This document shows, piece by piece, positions 26,780 to 36,089 of a DNA stretch of 57,329 nucleotides. The notes beneath the pieces are model-generated. The model ran no database searches. It was not told the DNA's origin and saw nothing but the letters and a program-made list of their open reading frames with translations. Source of the DNA: an uncultured Chitinophaga sp. (GTDB lineage Bacteria > Bacteroidota > Bacteroidia > Cytophagales > Cyclobacteriaceae); assembly GCA_902168205.1 (NCBI GenBank), contig CABHOK010000013.1, positions 1 through 57,329 of the forward strand, written 5' to 3'. The position numbers were made by a program, and so were the translations under genes. Position 1 is the stretch's first letter. Every line of letters begins with the position of its first letter.

Positions 26780-26861
26780 GGCATTTGCCATATTGGTCGC
26801 TAATTCTTGTTGAGCCCGAATGCGCTGGCGAAGTTGCAAGACTAATACAACTGCAAATGCC
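26780..26861. repeat. Inverted repeat that includes the start codon at 26857
   Basis: GGCATTTGC (26780-26788) is perfectly complementary to GCAAATGCC (26853-26861), which contains the ATG of the next gene. If transcription starts upstream of 26780, the leader could close over the start codon. The rest of 26545-26779 shows no gene; no consensus promoter is obvious. Confidence 0.4.
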
Positions 26862-28095
26862 GAGATTAACACAAGTTCTGATAGCAGGAGCGCTTCTGCT
26901 GGTACAAGGTAGTCTTTACGCTCAAAATATATTCAGCTCACCTTACTCTGTATATGGTGTAGGCATGATCAACAACAGAACTTCTTCGCTAAACAGAAGT
27001 ATGGGTGGTGTTGGTATTGCCGTGCAGGATGATTACAACCTTAACCCGGTTAATCCGGCTTCGTACGGAGCCATCTCGTCACCGATCACGCATATATATG
27101 AGATTGGTTTATATGTAGAGTCTAACCGATACCTCACTACATCAAAAGCAGAATCAAAATCTACAGGTGGTATTACCAACATTAATTACTGGTTCAAGTT
27201 TTCGAAGTGGTGGTCTGCTTCCGCAGGACTTGCTCCTTATAGTAGTGTGGGCTATAAAATAAATACGCAGCGCGAACTCGGGGCGGCATCCAATGTAAAT
27301 TACACGTACGATGGCAGCGGAAACCTGAATCAGCTTTACCTTGGCAATTCATTCAACGTAGTTAAAAACCTGTCACTCGGTGTTAACCTCTCCTATATAT
27401 TCGGAAGCATTACTAAAAATGAAAGTATAGATATTCCGAGTCAGTCGAGTGTACTTACTTTCGAGAACCAGGTAGTGGCACGCAAGGTGCACGCTGACTT
27501 CGGCCTTCAATATCGCATCAACCTGAAGAATCGCGCGTTGGTAGTGGGACTTGTAGCTGATAACGGCATAAAGTTTAACGGCTCACAAAAAAGCACACTA
27601 TACGATGAGAATGCCGACACACTCACCAGCGATAACGGTGACAAACTGAAGTATAAACTTCCTGCTTCATACGGTGTAGGACTCGCGCTGCATTCCAAAC
27701 GATCCATCATTGCCGCCGATCTGAAATTTGAAAAATGGAGCTCGGCCAGTTTCTCTGACCAGGAACTTACTTTTGAAGACTCATGGAAATTCGCCTTAGG
27801 ATATTTATACAAGGGTAATCCCAATGCAGAATCGTACCTTGGCCTCGCTTCACTGCGTGCCGGTTTCTATACCCAGAACTATCCCATCAAACTGGATGGT
27901 ACAAGTTTTCTAACGTGGGGTCTATCGGCCGGAGTATCATTGCCCGTGTTTGATGGCAAGTCTTCGATTAATCTCACCTATTCATACGACAGGCTCGGTA
28001 CTACATCCAACAATCTTATCCTGCAAAACTCACAGAAGATTATGGTCGATGTGGTGATCCGCGATCTCTGGGGCATCCGGAGAAAATTTGATTGA
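26857..28095 (+). CDS. Outer membrane protein of the FadL/OMPP1-like type, function unknown
   Basis: A 412-residue barrel protein from the ATG at 26857, which gives a clean signal peptide (MPRLTQVLIAGALLLVQGSLYAQ). A longer frame to 26785 places the signal 24 residues inside and is less likely. The mature N terminus NIFSSPYSVYGVGMINNR, followed by SLNRSMGGVGIAVQD and NPVNPASYG, is characteristic of a conserved Bacteroidota OMP group resembling long-chain fatty acid transporters. Alternating hydrophobic strands continue to the C terminus. Single gene with no clear operon partner. Confidence 0.8.
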   Translation: MPRLTQVLIAGALLLVQGSLYAQNIFSSPYSVYGVGMINNRTSSLNRSMGGVGIAVQDDYNLNPVNPASYGAISSPITHIYEIGLYVESNRYLTTSKAESKSTGGITNINYWFKFSKWWSASAGLAPYSSVGYKINTQRELGAASNVNYTYDGSGNLNQLYLGNSFNVVKNLSLGVNLSYIFGSITKNESIDIPSQSSVLTFENQVVARKVHADFGLQYRINLKNRALVVGLVADNGIKFNGSQKSTLYDENADTLTSDNGDKLKYKLPASYGVGLALHSKRSIIAADLKFEKWSSASFSDQELTFEDSWKFALGYLYKGNPNAESYLGLASLRAGFYTQNYPIKLDGTSFLTWGLSAGVSLPVFDGKSSINLTYSYDRLGTTSNNLILQNSQKIMVDVVIRDLWGIRRKFD

Positions 28096-28257
28096 TGTAG
28101 TCTGATCAACGTATCGCGGCAATACAGGATTTTCAACCTGTAACTCCTGATCTATTTTCTTTATTAAACGATGCATGCCTGCACGTTCGCAGATTTTATG
28201 CGTGGTGGATTGTGCAGAACGTTTTATATTGGACTTTGTATAGCAATTCCTCAAAGC

Positions 28258-28755
28258 ATGAAAACTCCCGAGTATTGGATCCGGCACCTTGAATTACTTC
28301 CTCATCCGGAAGGCGGGTTTTACAAGGAGACGTATCGCGCTTCAGAATCTGTTCCTGCCGCAGGACTTCCCGCTCGCTTTGGTGCTTCACGAAATTTTTC
28401 CACTGCTATATATTTTCTGTTGCGCTCGCACGACAGGTCTTTGTTTCATCGGATAAAATCAGATGAGCTTTGGCACTATCATGCCGGCAGCAGCCTTACT
28501 ATTTATATACTTACGGATTCGGGTGTTGTTACACGCACGCTGGGACCTGATATAGAAAACGGTGAATCGCTGCAGGTAGTAGTGCCGGCCAATTGCTGGT
28601 TTGGTGCCAAAGTTGCAGCAGCAAATAGTTATACACTTTCCGGATGCACGGTTGCTCCCGGATTTGATTTTGCAGATTTTGAACTGGCCGACCGGCATAC
28701 TTTACTTAAAACTTTTCCGGCCGCTGGTTCCATCATAGAACTACTGACGAATTAG
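28258..28755 (+). CDS. Cupin domain protein (DUF985 family)
   Basis: A 165-residue cytoplasmic cupin. The start at 28258 (MKTPEYWIRHLELLPHPEGGFYKETYRA) fits the family; upstream extension codons read unlike protein. Visible features: HPEGGFYKETYRA near the N terminus, STAIYFLLRS, RIKSDELWHYHAG (a cupin metal-binding type motif with His residues), and VAPGFDFADFEL at the C terminus. DUF985 proteins are related to plant and yeast cupins of unknown substrate. It ends 5 bp before the next gene. Confidence 0.9.
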   Translation: MKTPEYWIRHLELLPHPEGGFYKETYRASESVPAAGLPARFGASRNFSTAIYFLLRSHDRSLFHRIKSDELWHYHAGSSLTIYILTDSGVVTRTLGPDIENGESLQVVVPANCWFGAKVAAANSYTLSGCTVAPGFDFADFELADRHTLLKTFPAAGSIIELLTN

Positions 28756-28760
28756 AGTAC

Positions 28761-29426
28761 GTGCTGAACCGAATCATTTTCTTTGCGCTGTTTTTGGCAG
28801 GTGTGGGTATAACGGCTCACGCACAGAAGCAACAGGTATATACCGGTATTATTGTAGACTCGGCTACCTTTAGTCCGTTGCCATTTGTAACGGTGCGTAT
28901 AAAAAATTCCATGCGCGGCACTTCTACCGATGTACAGGGTAATTTCAGCATTTCGGCGACCGAACGCGATACACTTGTGTTTTCACTGGTAGGCTACCAG
29001 GCTATTGAGCAACCGTTGTGGAATTATGAATCGAGTATAATTCGCATGACAGAGAAAGGAATTATGCTTGAGTCTGTAACGATCGAGTCGAAGGCGATCG
29101 GCTACGAGGGGATGTTTGATGATGAGAACGCAAAGCTTGCACGAAGAAAATTACCGTTCTACCTGTCGAAGTCCAAAAAGCAAAAACGCAAACTTACGTG
29201 GCTTCGCGAAGATAACATTCGTGCTAAAACGTATGTAGATGTGGTGATCAACAACCCCGAAACCAAATCGGGGCTAATGAAGAAATATAGCCTGACGGAA
29301 GATCAATACTATAAACTGCTCGGTGATTTCAATGCGCAGAACTATACCATTATGTACTACCTCACCGCTGGTGAGCTCATGACGCTGATCAATAATTTCT
29401 ACGAGAAAAATGCCGGTAAAAAATAA
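28761..29426 (+). CDS. Exported protein with carboxypeptidase regulatory-like domain
   Basis: A 221-residue protein starting at a GTG 5 bp after the cupin gene. Signal peptide (1-21, ending AHAQ), then a CarboxypepD_reg-like beta-sandwich (about 23-100: YTGIIVDSATFSPLPFVTVRIKNSMRGTSTDVQGNF) as found at the N terminus of TonB receptors, here without plug or barrel. The remaining 120 residues are charged and Lys-rich (SKSKKQKRKLTW) with no recognised domain. Such stand-alone proteins are common in Bacteroidota. Confidence 0.85.
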   Translation: MLNRIIFFALFLAGVGITAHAQKQQVYTGIIVDSATFSPLPFVTVRIKNSMRGTSTDVQGNFSISATERDTLVFSLVGYQAIEQPLWNYESSIIRMTEKGIMLESVTIESKAIGYEGMFDDENAKLARRKLPFYLSKSKKQKRKLTWLREDNIRAKTYVDVVINNPETKSGLMKKYSLTEDQYYKLLGDFNAQNYTIMYYLTAGELMTLINNFYEKNAGKK

Positions 29427-29448
29427 TTCCGGAAGAGAAATATAGTCT

Positions 29449-30006
29449 CTACTTTACCTTTCCTTCATCCAATCGTTTCAGCAGTTCAATTCCCTGTTCG
29501 AAATTTCCGAAACCTGCCGCTACATTAATGTGTCCGGCAGGGCCGATGCTTACCAGTTCACTTCCCCACGCGCTGGCAAAATGTTTTGCACGATCGTACG
29601 TAACATAGTAATCATCCGCGCTGGCTACTGCGATGGAAGGAAACGGAAGTTTATTTAACGGCATCGGCATAAAACCGGAAGTACCGGGAGGATATGTATC
29701 GGCATCGGTATCGCTCGGAGCCACGAGCAATGCTCCTTTTATTTTACGATGGAAGCGCGCAGCCCAGAAGGCCACCGTGCAACACGCCAGACTGTGGCCG
29801 ACCAGTAGCACCTCCGTTGTATTCAATTCTGAAATTTTCCGATCGATTGTTTCAATCCATTCGCTTTGAACGGGTGTATCCCAATCGCGTTGCTGCACGC
29901 GTATAAAATTATACTCCTTTTCCCACAGCGTTTGCCAATGTCCTTCTCCGGAATTTCCAAGTCCGGGCAGTATCAGTACAGTTGATTTAAAAGTATAGGG
30001 TGTCAC
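29449..30006 (-). CDS. RBBP9/YdeN-family alpha/beta hydrolase
   Basis: A small serine hydrolase of 185 residues with a GTG start. LILPGLGNSGEGHWQTLWE near the N terminus and the nucleophile elbow GHSLAC (Ser about 74) are characteristic of the Ser_hydrolase (RBBP9) family. The acid and base are probably in VASADDYYV and GPAGHINVAAGFG. Physiological substrate unknown. The start lies 3 bp after the NTF2-like gene, in one operon. Confidence 0.9.
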   Translation of the reverse strand: MTPYTFKSTVLILPGLGNSGEGHWQTLWEKEYNFIRVQQRDWDTPVQSEWIETIDRKISELNTTEVLLVGHSLACCTVAFWAARFHRKIKGALLVAPSDTDADTYPPGTSGFMPMPLNKLPFPSIAVASADDYYVTYDRAKHFASAWGSELVSIGPAGHINVAAGFGNFEQGIELLKRLDEGKVK

Positions 30007-30009
30007 AGG

Positions 30010-30453
30010 TTATTTGAAGTCTACATTACCATTTACGTATTTCACATTGTACTTAAAGCTGTCGATGCGCCAGCCTTTATCCGTCAGCACACAATGCAGA
30101 TCATAGCTTCCTACAAATTCGCGCGTGGTTCCCTGTGTTGCTGATTTTTTATAGTGCAGGGCGATGGCGTAGCAGAAAACGGTCGCTTCGATTGCCTCAG
30201 CATGAAAGTTTACCAGGTAATTACCGGCCTGGTGATGCACAGCATCTATACCGGTAAATCCTGTCTTCCATATCTGGCATATATCTTTAGCCGGAATCTT
30301 TTTTCCTTCGCCTCCACCGACAGAAGCCATATCAAACCAAACCTGTTCGGTAAGCACTTCCTCCAGTAGTTTATCCCACCATTGGTAATCGGTATAAATA
30401 AATAATTTGGTGGCGACTTCTATTACTTCATCGCGTTTGCTTTTATTCTCCAT
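30010..30453 (-). CDS. NTF2-like (SnoaL-type) protein
   Basis: A 147-residue cytoplasmic protein with the cone-shaped NTF2 fold pattern: N-terminal helices (VIEVATKLFIYTDYQWWDKLLEEVL), then strands VWFDMASVGGGEGK, VHHQAGNYLVNF, ATVFCYAIALHYKK, REFVGSYDLHCVLTDKGWRIDSFKYN. Enzymatic activity cannot be inferred. It is first in a pair with the RBBP9-type hydrolase. Confidence 0.85.
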   Translation of the reverse strand: MENKSKRDEVIEVATKLFIYTDYQWWDKLLEEVLTEQVWFDMASVGGGEGKKIPAKDICQIWKTGFTGIDAVHHQAGNYLVNFHAEAIEATVFCYAIALHYKKSATQGTTREFVGSYDLHCVLTDKGWRIDSFKYNVKYVNGNVDFK

Positions 30454-30520
30454 AATGAAAGGGATTTGGGATTATGAGTTCGAAAATATATAACGCCTGC
30501 ATACTTTGAAAGGTTGCTGC

Positions 30521-30553
30521 CCGCAGATCGCACAGATTTTCGCAGAAAGATCC
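30521..30553. repeat. Short CGCAGATT-type intergenic repeat
   Basis: Three degenerate units around CAGAT/CAGA (CCGCAGATCG, CACAGATTTT, CGCAGAAAG) follow one another at about 10-11 bp. Similar words occur between genes in other Bacteroidota genomes. Nothing else is evident in 30454-30624. Confidence 0.35.
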
Positions 30554-30624
30554 TTCAAGTCACTCAAGTAAAATCAAAAAATCAAACCGATAAAATTACA
30601 ATCGGGAAGTCTGGTGATTCAGCA

Positions 30625-31500
30625 CTACTGTTCTTCGAGCACAAAGGTGCGGATATCGGGTACGTATAGATTAAAAAATCCTTTGCCACCTTCAACGTTG
30701 GAAGGATAATTAACGGGCTCGCTCAGGTATTCGATAAAACTGAAACGATTATCGAGGCGCAGCTTCATGAAATTATAATACTCTTCACTGATGTTTGAAA
30801 GAAATACCGCCACAGTATCGCCTGCATGAAAGTCACGTTGAAACGCACGAAAGGCTTCGCCATACTTCGGACCGTCAAATTCTGCATCATCCAGCAATCG
30901 CATGAACGAACGTGGGTTGAGTGCATCTTCAATCAACTCGGCACGCTCTATGTGCTGCACGTTCAACATATACCAGTTCTTCTCCATCGGGTCTGTCAGG
31001 GTATATATTACCTGCACCAGCGTATCATCGTATCCATCGAAATATAGTTCAGCCTCAATGTCATCAAAGGAAATCATTGGTTTCACAGTGGTAGTTGCTC
31101 TCACTTCGCCCAACGTCTCACTAGCAACATGCAACGTATACTCTTCGCCCGCAGCGAACGGGATAAATACACCACCGTATATACCACTGCCGAGTGCCGT
31201 AAGATTATAGGTTTGTTGTGTATTACTGATGGTAACAGTCGCATCTTCAACAGCAATCTGATCGAGCAGCTCCTGGGCATCACTATCTTCATTCGCGTCA
31301 AGCGCACCAAACGATTTGGTAAGCAGCACCACCAGCGATTGATCCGGTATAATTTGTGTGTTCACCACAATCTGCGGCTGCACCACCGGTATACCCTCCA
31401 CCTCCAGCGGTTCCGGTATACAAGCCGCCATAACAAAACAAACTGCCACTACCAGGTGCGCACTCAACAATTTTATATATATATTCCTTCTGGCAATCAT
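30625..31500 (-). CDS. DUF4249 family lipoprotein, partner of the upstream TonB receptor
   Basis: A 291-residue lipoprotein: signal peptide with lipobox FVMAAC (Cys about 27), followed by the DUF4249 opening EVEGIPVVQPQIVVNTQIIPDQSLVVLLTKSFGAL. Mostly beta-strand. DUF4249 genes are often encoded next to TonB-dependent receptors and are thought to act as outer-membrane accessory proteins, but ligands are unknown. Its ATG abuts exactly a run of thirteen 7-bp repeats that fills the whole gap to the receptor stop codon, so copy-number change could tune its translation. Confidence 0.88.
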   Translation of the reverse strand: MIARRNIYIKLLSAHLVVAVCFVMAACIPEPLEVEGIPVVQPQIVVNTQIIPDQSLVVLLTKSFGALDANEDSDAQELLDQIAVEDATVTISNTQQTYNLTALGSGIYGGVFIPFAAGEEYTLHVASETLGEVRATTTVKPMISFDDIEAELYFDGYDDTLVQVIYTLTDPMEKNWYMLNVQHIERAELIEDALNPRSFMRLLDDAEFDGPKYGEAFRAFQRDFHAGDTVAVFLSNISEEYYNFMKLRLDNRFSFIEYLSEPVNYPSNVEGGKGFFNLYVPDIRTFVLEEQ

Positions 31501-31591
31501 CTTACTTCTTACTTCTTACTTCTTACTTCTTACTTCTTACTTCTTACTTCTTACTTCTTACTTCTTACTTCTTACTTCTTACTTCTTACTT
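31501..31591 (-). repeat. Thirteen perfect 7-bp tandem repeats filling an intercistronic gap
   Basis: 91 bp made only of (CTTACTT)13 on the plus strand, AAGTAAG in the sense of the genes. It begins at the base after the DUF4249 start codon side (31501) and ends at the base before the receptor stop codon TAG (31592-31594). No unit is imperfect, which suggests recent expansion. Being perfect and of short unit it should be prone to slippage. Confidence 0.95.
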
Positions 31592-33874
31592 CTAAAACCT
31601 AAACCCGTAACTCACAAACGGAATCAACCCAAACAATCCCGGCTGCTCGTAGCGCAGCGTATTGGTAGTCTCATCCTGTTCAATGGAAATTCCCACCGGG
31701 TTTGCCCGGTTATAGGCATTATATACTCCTGCAAACCATTGGTATTGAAATTTACGCTCGGGCTTGCCTCTGAATTTAACACCAAAATCCAGACGATGTG
31801 TGTCGGCAAGTTTTACCTGGTTAATGCCCGAGTAAATCGGCACGAGATCAACACCGGTTAATGTTGGTGCTAGTGTAACATACTGTCCTATTACCGGTGT
31901 AAAGCGCGATCCTGAAATATACTCCCACACCGCAGAAACGGCCCAGCGTTTACTGATCGCATATTGCATAACAATAGCACCGTTGTGTCTTCTGTCGTAA
32001 CGCGAAGGGAATCGTTCGCCACCGTTGATCTCGTTATACTGTCGCCACGACCATGACAATGTATAGCTGATCCACCCGGTAAATTTACCCGCATCCTTAC
32101 GTATCAAAAATTCCAGACCATACGCGCTGCCCGAGCCTTGTATGAGTTTGGATTCAAAATCGTTATTCAAAAAAAGATTTGTTCCTTCTTCGTAGCCGAT
32201 CAGGCTGTTCATTGATTTATAGTATGCTTCTACAGAGAGGAAAACGTTTTCCTTCGCAAGCGAACGCTGCCATGCCAATGCTAGCTGGTGCGAGGTTTGC
32301 GGACGAATGCTTGCTGTAACCGGATACCATATGTCGGTTGGTGATGTAACGGCAGAGTTCGAAATGCGGTGCATATATTGCACCATGCGCGAGTAACTGA
32401 ACTTCAACGCTTCATCGTTGTTGATAGCATATCGTACTGAAACACGAGGCTCCGGGTAAAAGTATATTTTATCTTTTACTGCGGCCATAGACGCACGCAG
32501 ACCGGCATTGAACCGCCATCGCTCTGATACAGGCCACTCATATTGCGCGTGCAACGCCAGCTCGTTGGACAATCTGCCATCGGTAGCACTGCTCTCGAAT
32601 AATTCCGCTATAGTGCCTTGTGAGTTTATAATGTTAGGGCTCACCGCATGGCGTGTCCACTCGGCACCGCCTTTAAATATACCATGACCAAAGAGCGAAT
32701 CTTTTTGCAGCAATACACGTGCGCCATAATCTTCTATATCTGATAACGCACGAAGTTCATTTTCTTCGAAGGCATTGCGAATGTTGTATTTATACTCGGA
32801 GCGTATCAGGGAAACCGAACTATTCCAATTGTTTTTTAATCGATGATTCCATTGAAGCGATAAACTGGTATTCCCGGCTTCATATTCGGTCAGGAATCCG
32901 TCACCATCATTATCGCGATCACGAAACAACTCGAGCTCATCTACACCTCCGTAGTAACTCACTTCAATACGATCGCGACCGGAAGGTTTGAATATTAATT
33001 TACCATTCAGATCATAGAAGTAATACGGAAGCTCTTCGTTACCAATGGCTTTTACAACCTGGTCTATATAGGTCCTGCGACCTGCTACCCAAAGACTAGC
33101 TTTATCTTTTACCAATGGTTGTTCAACAAATAAACGTGATGCAATTACCCCTATATCTCCGGATATACGGGTTTTGGTTGCAACGTTATCAATCGTTTCA
33201 ATATTAAGTATCGATGATAACCTTCCGCCAAACTCTGCCGGAAAACCTCCGTTGATCGCTTCCACTTTGTTCAGTATATCAGGATTGAACACGGATAAAA
33301 ATCCGAGCATGTGACTCGGGTTATAGATCGGTACATCATCGAGTAGTACAAGGTTCTGATCGGCTGCACCTCCTCGTACAAACAGATCGGAGCTACCTTC
33401 TACACCACGCACTGTACCGGGTAATAATTGCAGCGCTTTGATAACATCTGCCTCACCACCCAGCACCGGCAGCATGCGGATGTCTTCTTGTGTGAGTAAA
33501 TATGTACTTGTTCGATTGGTTTGCAGCATGTCTTCCTGCGGATTGCGCTGCCCTATAATTTCGACTTCCTGCAGATGCCCTGTTGTAGCGTGAAGAGAGA
33601 CCGAGAGCGTAGTATCGCGCTTTAACAAAAAAGTTTGCCGGTATATTTCATGACCTACAAAAGAAACAACGATGGTTTTCTTGCCGCGCGGCAGTGCTTT
33701 TGAAAACTTCCCATCATTTGAGGTTGCAATATTTACCGAGTCAGGGTAAATAAAGACATAAGCGGAGGGAAGACGCTCACCGGCCTGATCGCGCACCACA
33801 CCCTTTAGTGTTACTGTCTGCGCCATGGCACTGTGCATGCCAACGATCAGAAATATTCCAGCCAGCCGTCTCAT
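31592..33874 (-). CDS. TonB-dependent receptor with CarboxypepD_reg-like domain
   Basis: A 760-residue outer-membrane receptor from the ATG at 33874 (MRRLAGIFLIVGMHSAMAQ signal); a frame to 33910 would add 12 residues. CarboxypepD_reg-like domain (about 20-100), plug (about 115-225: LPVLGGEADVIKALQLLPG, DLFVRGGAADQNLVLLDDVPIYNP, VEAINGGFPAEFGGRLSSILNI) and a barrel ending in SYGFRF, a C-terminal Phe as expected for Bam recognition. It is followed, after the 13-copy repeat, by a DUF4249 lipoprotein; the two probably form an uptake complex. Confidence 0.92.
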   Translation of the reverse strand: MRRLAGIFLIVGMHSAMAQTVTLKGVVRDQAGERLPSAYVFIYPDSVNIATSNDGKFSKALPRGKKTIVVSFVGHEIYRQTFLLKRDTTLSVSLHATTGHLQEVEIIGQRNPQEDMLQTNRTSTYLLTQEDIRMLPVLGGEADVIKALQLLPGTVRGVEGSSDLFVRGGAADQNLVLLDDVPIYNPSHMLGFLSVFNPDILNKVEAINGGFPAEFGGRLSSILNIETIDNVATKTRISGDIGVIASRLFVEQPLVKDKASLWVAGRRTYIDQVVKAIGNEELPYYFYDLNGKLIFKPSGRDRIEVSYYGGVDELELFRDRDNDGDGFLTEYEAGNTSLSLQWNHRLKNNWNSSVSLIRSEYKYNIRNAFEENELRALSDIEDYGARVLLQKDSLFGHGIFKGGAEWTRHAVSPNIINSQGTIAELFESSATDGRLSNELALHAQYEWPVSERWRFNAGLRASMAAVKDKIYFYPEPRVSVRYAINNDEALKFSYSRMVQYMHRISNSAVTSPTDIWYPVTASIRPQTSHQLALAWQRSLAKENVFLSVEAYYKSMNSLIGYEEGTNLFLNNDFESKLIQGSGSAYGLEFLIRKDAGKFTGWISYTLSWSWRQYNEINGGERFPSRYDRRHNGAIVMQYAISKRWAVSAVWEYISGSRFTPVIGQYVTLAPTLTGVDLVPIYSGINQVKLADTHRLDFGVKFRGKPERKFQYQWFAGVYNAYNRANPVGISIEQDETTNTLRYEQPGLFGLIPFVSYGFRF

Positions 33875-33902
33875 GATACAGTTGTCCCCAGGGAATTTAG
33901 TG

Positions 33903-33954
33903 AATAACAAAATAGTAAAACATAACGATACATGACCATGTTAATTTTGTTATT
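33903..33954. repeat. 11-bp inverted repeat between divergent genes
   Basis: AATAACAAAAT (33903-33913) and ATTTTGTTATT (33944-33954) are perfect complements with 41 bp between arm centres. Each arm contains TATTTTG- or TTTTG-like words similar to -7 elements. It lies between the receptor (minus) and the TPR kinase (plus). It may be a two-site regulator target or part of symmetrical promoters. Confidence 0.4.
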
Positions 33955-34060
33955 GATAAAAAAATGATTTTTACTGTATGTAAAAACCTACATGCTTTTT
34001 TAGCAGCAATTGTGCTAATCCAAGTCTGGTAAAAGTCTTATTTTGAAGTTTTAAGTACGA

Positions 34061-35944
34061 ATGCGCTCCTCTCTTGTAATTTTATTGATGTTACCGCTGG
34101 CAGGATCATTACCGGTATTGGCATTGGAAAAGAAAGACAGCATTCGTTTAGCCGGAGTAATTGATCTGGCAACGGATATTTACCTGTCTGATCCTGACTC
34201 TGCTATAGCTCTCACCAATGCTGTAGTGGCTGAAAGTATACAGCGTAACGATTCGTACTTTCTGGCATCAGCCTATTATATTCTTTCCAAAGCCAGTTGG
34301 ACAAAAGCCAATTACCGCCTCAGCACCGAGTATGGCTTCAAGGCTCTGAAGTTAACTGAAAATTCACCGTATATTCATTTGCAGGGATTATGCCTGCTGT
34401 CGCTTGCGAGAACGTCAATAGAACTTCGTGACTTTGAACAGGCTGATGCTTTTCTGAAACGTTCACGACAGCTTGCTACTACGAACCGTGATATGCAATT
34501 GCTGGCAGATACGTATCGCGAGCGATCGATGTTACTGTCGGAAAAAGGTGAGTACGACTCTGCACTTCATTTTGTAGATAACGGACTGGAGTTGTACCAG
34601 GACCTGCACGATACGCTTAGCATTAGCATACTCTATAGTCGCAAGGTAAAGATATACTATACGCTTCATGACTATAACAAAAGCATGGCCTATAACCGGA
34701 TCGCTCTGCACCTGGATAGTGTTGTGGGGAACAAACGTGCACTGGGCATATCTTTTTATTATGCTGCGCTGAATGCGAGTAAGCTAAATCACCCCGACAG
34801 TGCTATCCGGTTTTTGAAAAAATCTATAGACTTCAGCAATTCCGTTTACAATCTTTCAAGTCTTATCAGGGCTCATACCTTACTGGCCGATATTTATACC
34901 GACACGAATCAACCCGCATTGGCCGCCGAGCAACTTCGACTCGTAAGCCAGTATAAAGACAGTTTATACAATGCTGAAAAGAGTGGACAGATACAGGAGA
35001 TGAAATCGCTTTACGAACTGGAGTCGAAAGACAGGACTATTGAAGAGCTCGGCAATAAAAATACACTACAGCAAAAACTCATCAGCAATCAGCGGTGGTT
35101 AACTATACTGCTGGCGATTGGTATCATTCTTCTCACAGCTTTTATCCTTATGCTTTCGCGGCTGCGTGGAATACAGACGCGCACCAATGTTATACTGGAA
35201 GAAAAAAATAAAGCTATAGAACTACAGCGCGAAGAGATGCAGGCACAGGCAGAGTATCTGCATTACCTCAATCAGCTTAAGTCTAAATTATTCTCGGTGA
35301 TCAGTCACGATCTGCGCGGCCCAATCGGCAACTTGCAATCATTGCTGGAGTTGGTGACACAAAAAGCTTTGAATCACGAAGAGTTCATGATGATATCGGA
35401 TCGTGTAAAAGATAACCTGAAAGCCACGCAGCGCACGCTTGACAACCTGCTCAACTGGTCCCTCAGTCAGATGGAAGGTATACGTACCGAGCGAAAAGCA
35501 CTTTACATCAGCGCATGTATCGATGAAGCCTGCAACCTGCTGGCAGATGTTGCTGCCCAGAAAAATGTTTCGATCGATAATGCCAGTCTAGCATCCATCC
35601 AGGTGATGGCCGATCCTAATCAGGTGCAGTTAATCTTGCGTAATCTTATTCACAACGCAGTAAAGTTTTCCACTGTGGGAAGTCGTGTTGAAATTTCGAC
35701 TCTCCTTGTAGAAAGTTGTTGCCGCGTTACGGTTAAAGATTCGGGTATAGGAATGACACCGGAAGAGGTAAACATGATTCTGGCGCAGGAACATTTTACC
35801 AAGCGCGGCACGCAGGAAGAGAAAGGTACGGGCCTTGGTCTTTTACTCTGCAAAGAATTTATCAAACACAACGGAGGCGAACTCAGTATTACCAGCAATC
35901 AATCGCAGGGGACAGAGATATCTTTTACACTAATGCTCGTATAG
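34061..35944 (+). CDS. TPR-containing sensor histidine kinase (orphan)
   Basis: A 627-residue kinase. Signal sequence (1-21), periplasmic tetratricopeptide region (about 30-300) with repeats such as SAYYILSKASWTKANYRLSTEYGFKALKL and ADTYRERSMLLSEKGEYDSALHFVDNGLELY, TM segment (about 345-366), coiled coil (375-405), HisKA with FSVISHDLRGPIGN (H416) and HATPase_c (LRNLIHNAVKFS, DSGIGMTPE, GTGLGLLLCKEF). No response regulator gene is adjacent. The TPR part probably senses a protein or peptide ligand. Confidence 0.92.
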   Translation: MRSSLVILLMLPLAGSLPVLALEKKDSIRLAGVIDLATDIYLSDPDSAIALTNAVVAESIQRNDSYFLASAYYILSKASWTKANYRLSTEYGFKALKLTENSPYIHLQGLCLLSLARTSIELRDFEQADAFLKRSRQLATTNRDMQLLADTYRERSMLLSEKGEYDSALHFVDNGLELYQDLHDTLSISILYSRKVKIYYTLHDYNKSMAYNRIALHLDSVVGNKRALGISFYYAALNASKLNHPDSAIRFLKKSIDFSNSVYNLSSLIRAHTLLADIYTDTNQPALAAEQLRLVSQYKDSLYNAEKSGQIQEMKSLYELESKDRTIEELGNKNTLQQKLISNQRWLTILLAIGIILLTAFILMLSRLRGIQTRTNVILEEKNKAIELQREEMQAQAEYLHYLNQLKSKLFSVISHDLRGPIGNLQSLLELVTQKALNHEEFMMISDRVKDNLKATQRTLDNLLNWSLSQMEGIRTERKALYISACIDEACNLLADVAAQKNVSIDNASLASIQVMADPNQVQLILRNLIHNAVKFSTVGSRVEISTLLVESCCRVTVKDSGIGMTPEEVNMILAQEHFTKRGTQEEKGTGLGLLLCKEFIKHNGGELSITSNQSQGTEISFTLMLV

Positions 35945-36089
35945 TATTTTCAAAACGAACATTATACTTCCTCCATACGTTTTACGTTTAGTCTGGTGCT
36001 GTCTCAAGGGCATTAATTTTTCTAATCAAAGTTTAATCTATAACAAGCCTGTGTCGATTTGGCAGTTTTTAACTTTTGGCGCAAAGCTT

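Noticed and set aside
31501-31591. CRISPR array
   Set aside because: The 7-bp units are contiguous with no spacers, so this is a microsatellite.
31129-31861. Plus-strand frames reading Leu/Thr/Ser/Tyr repeats
   Set aside because: They are translations of the 7-bp repeat and shadows of the receptor and DUF4249 genes on the other strand.
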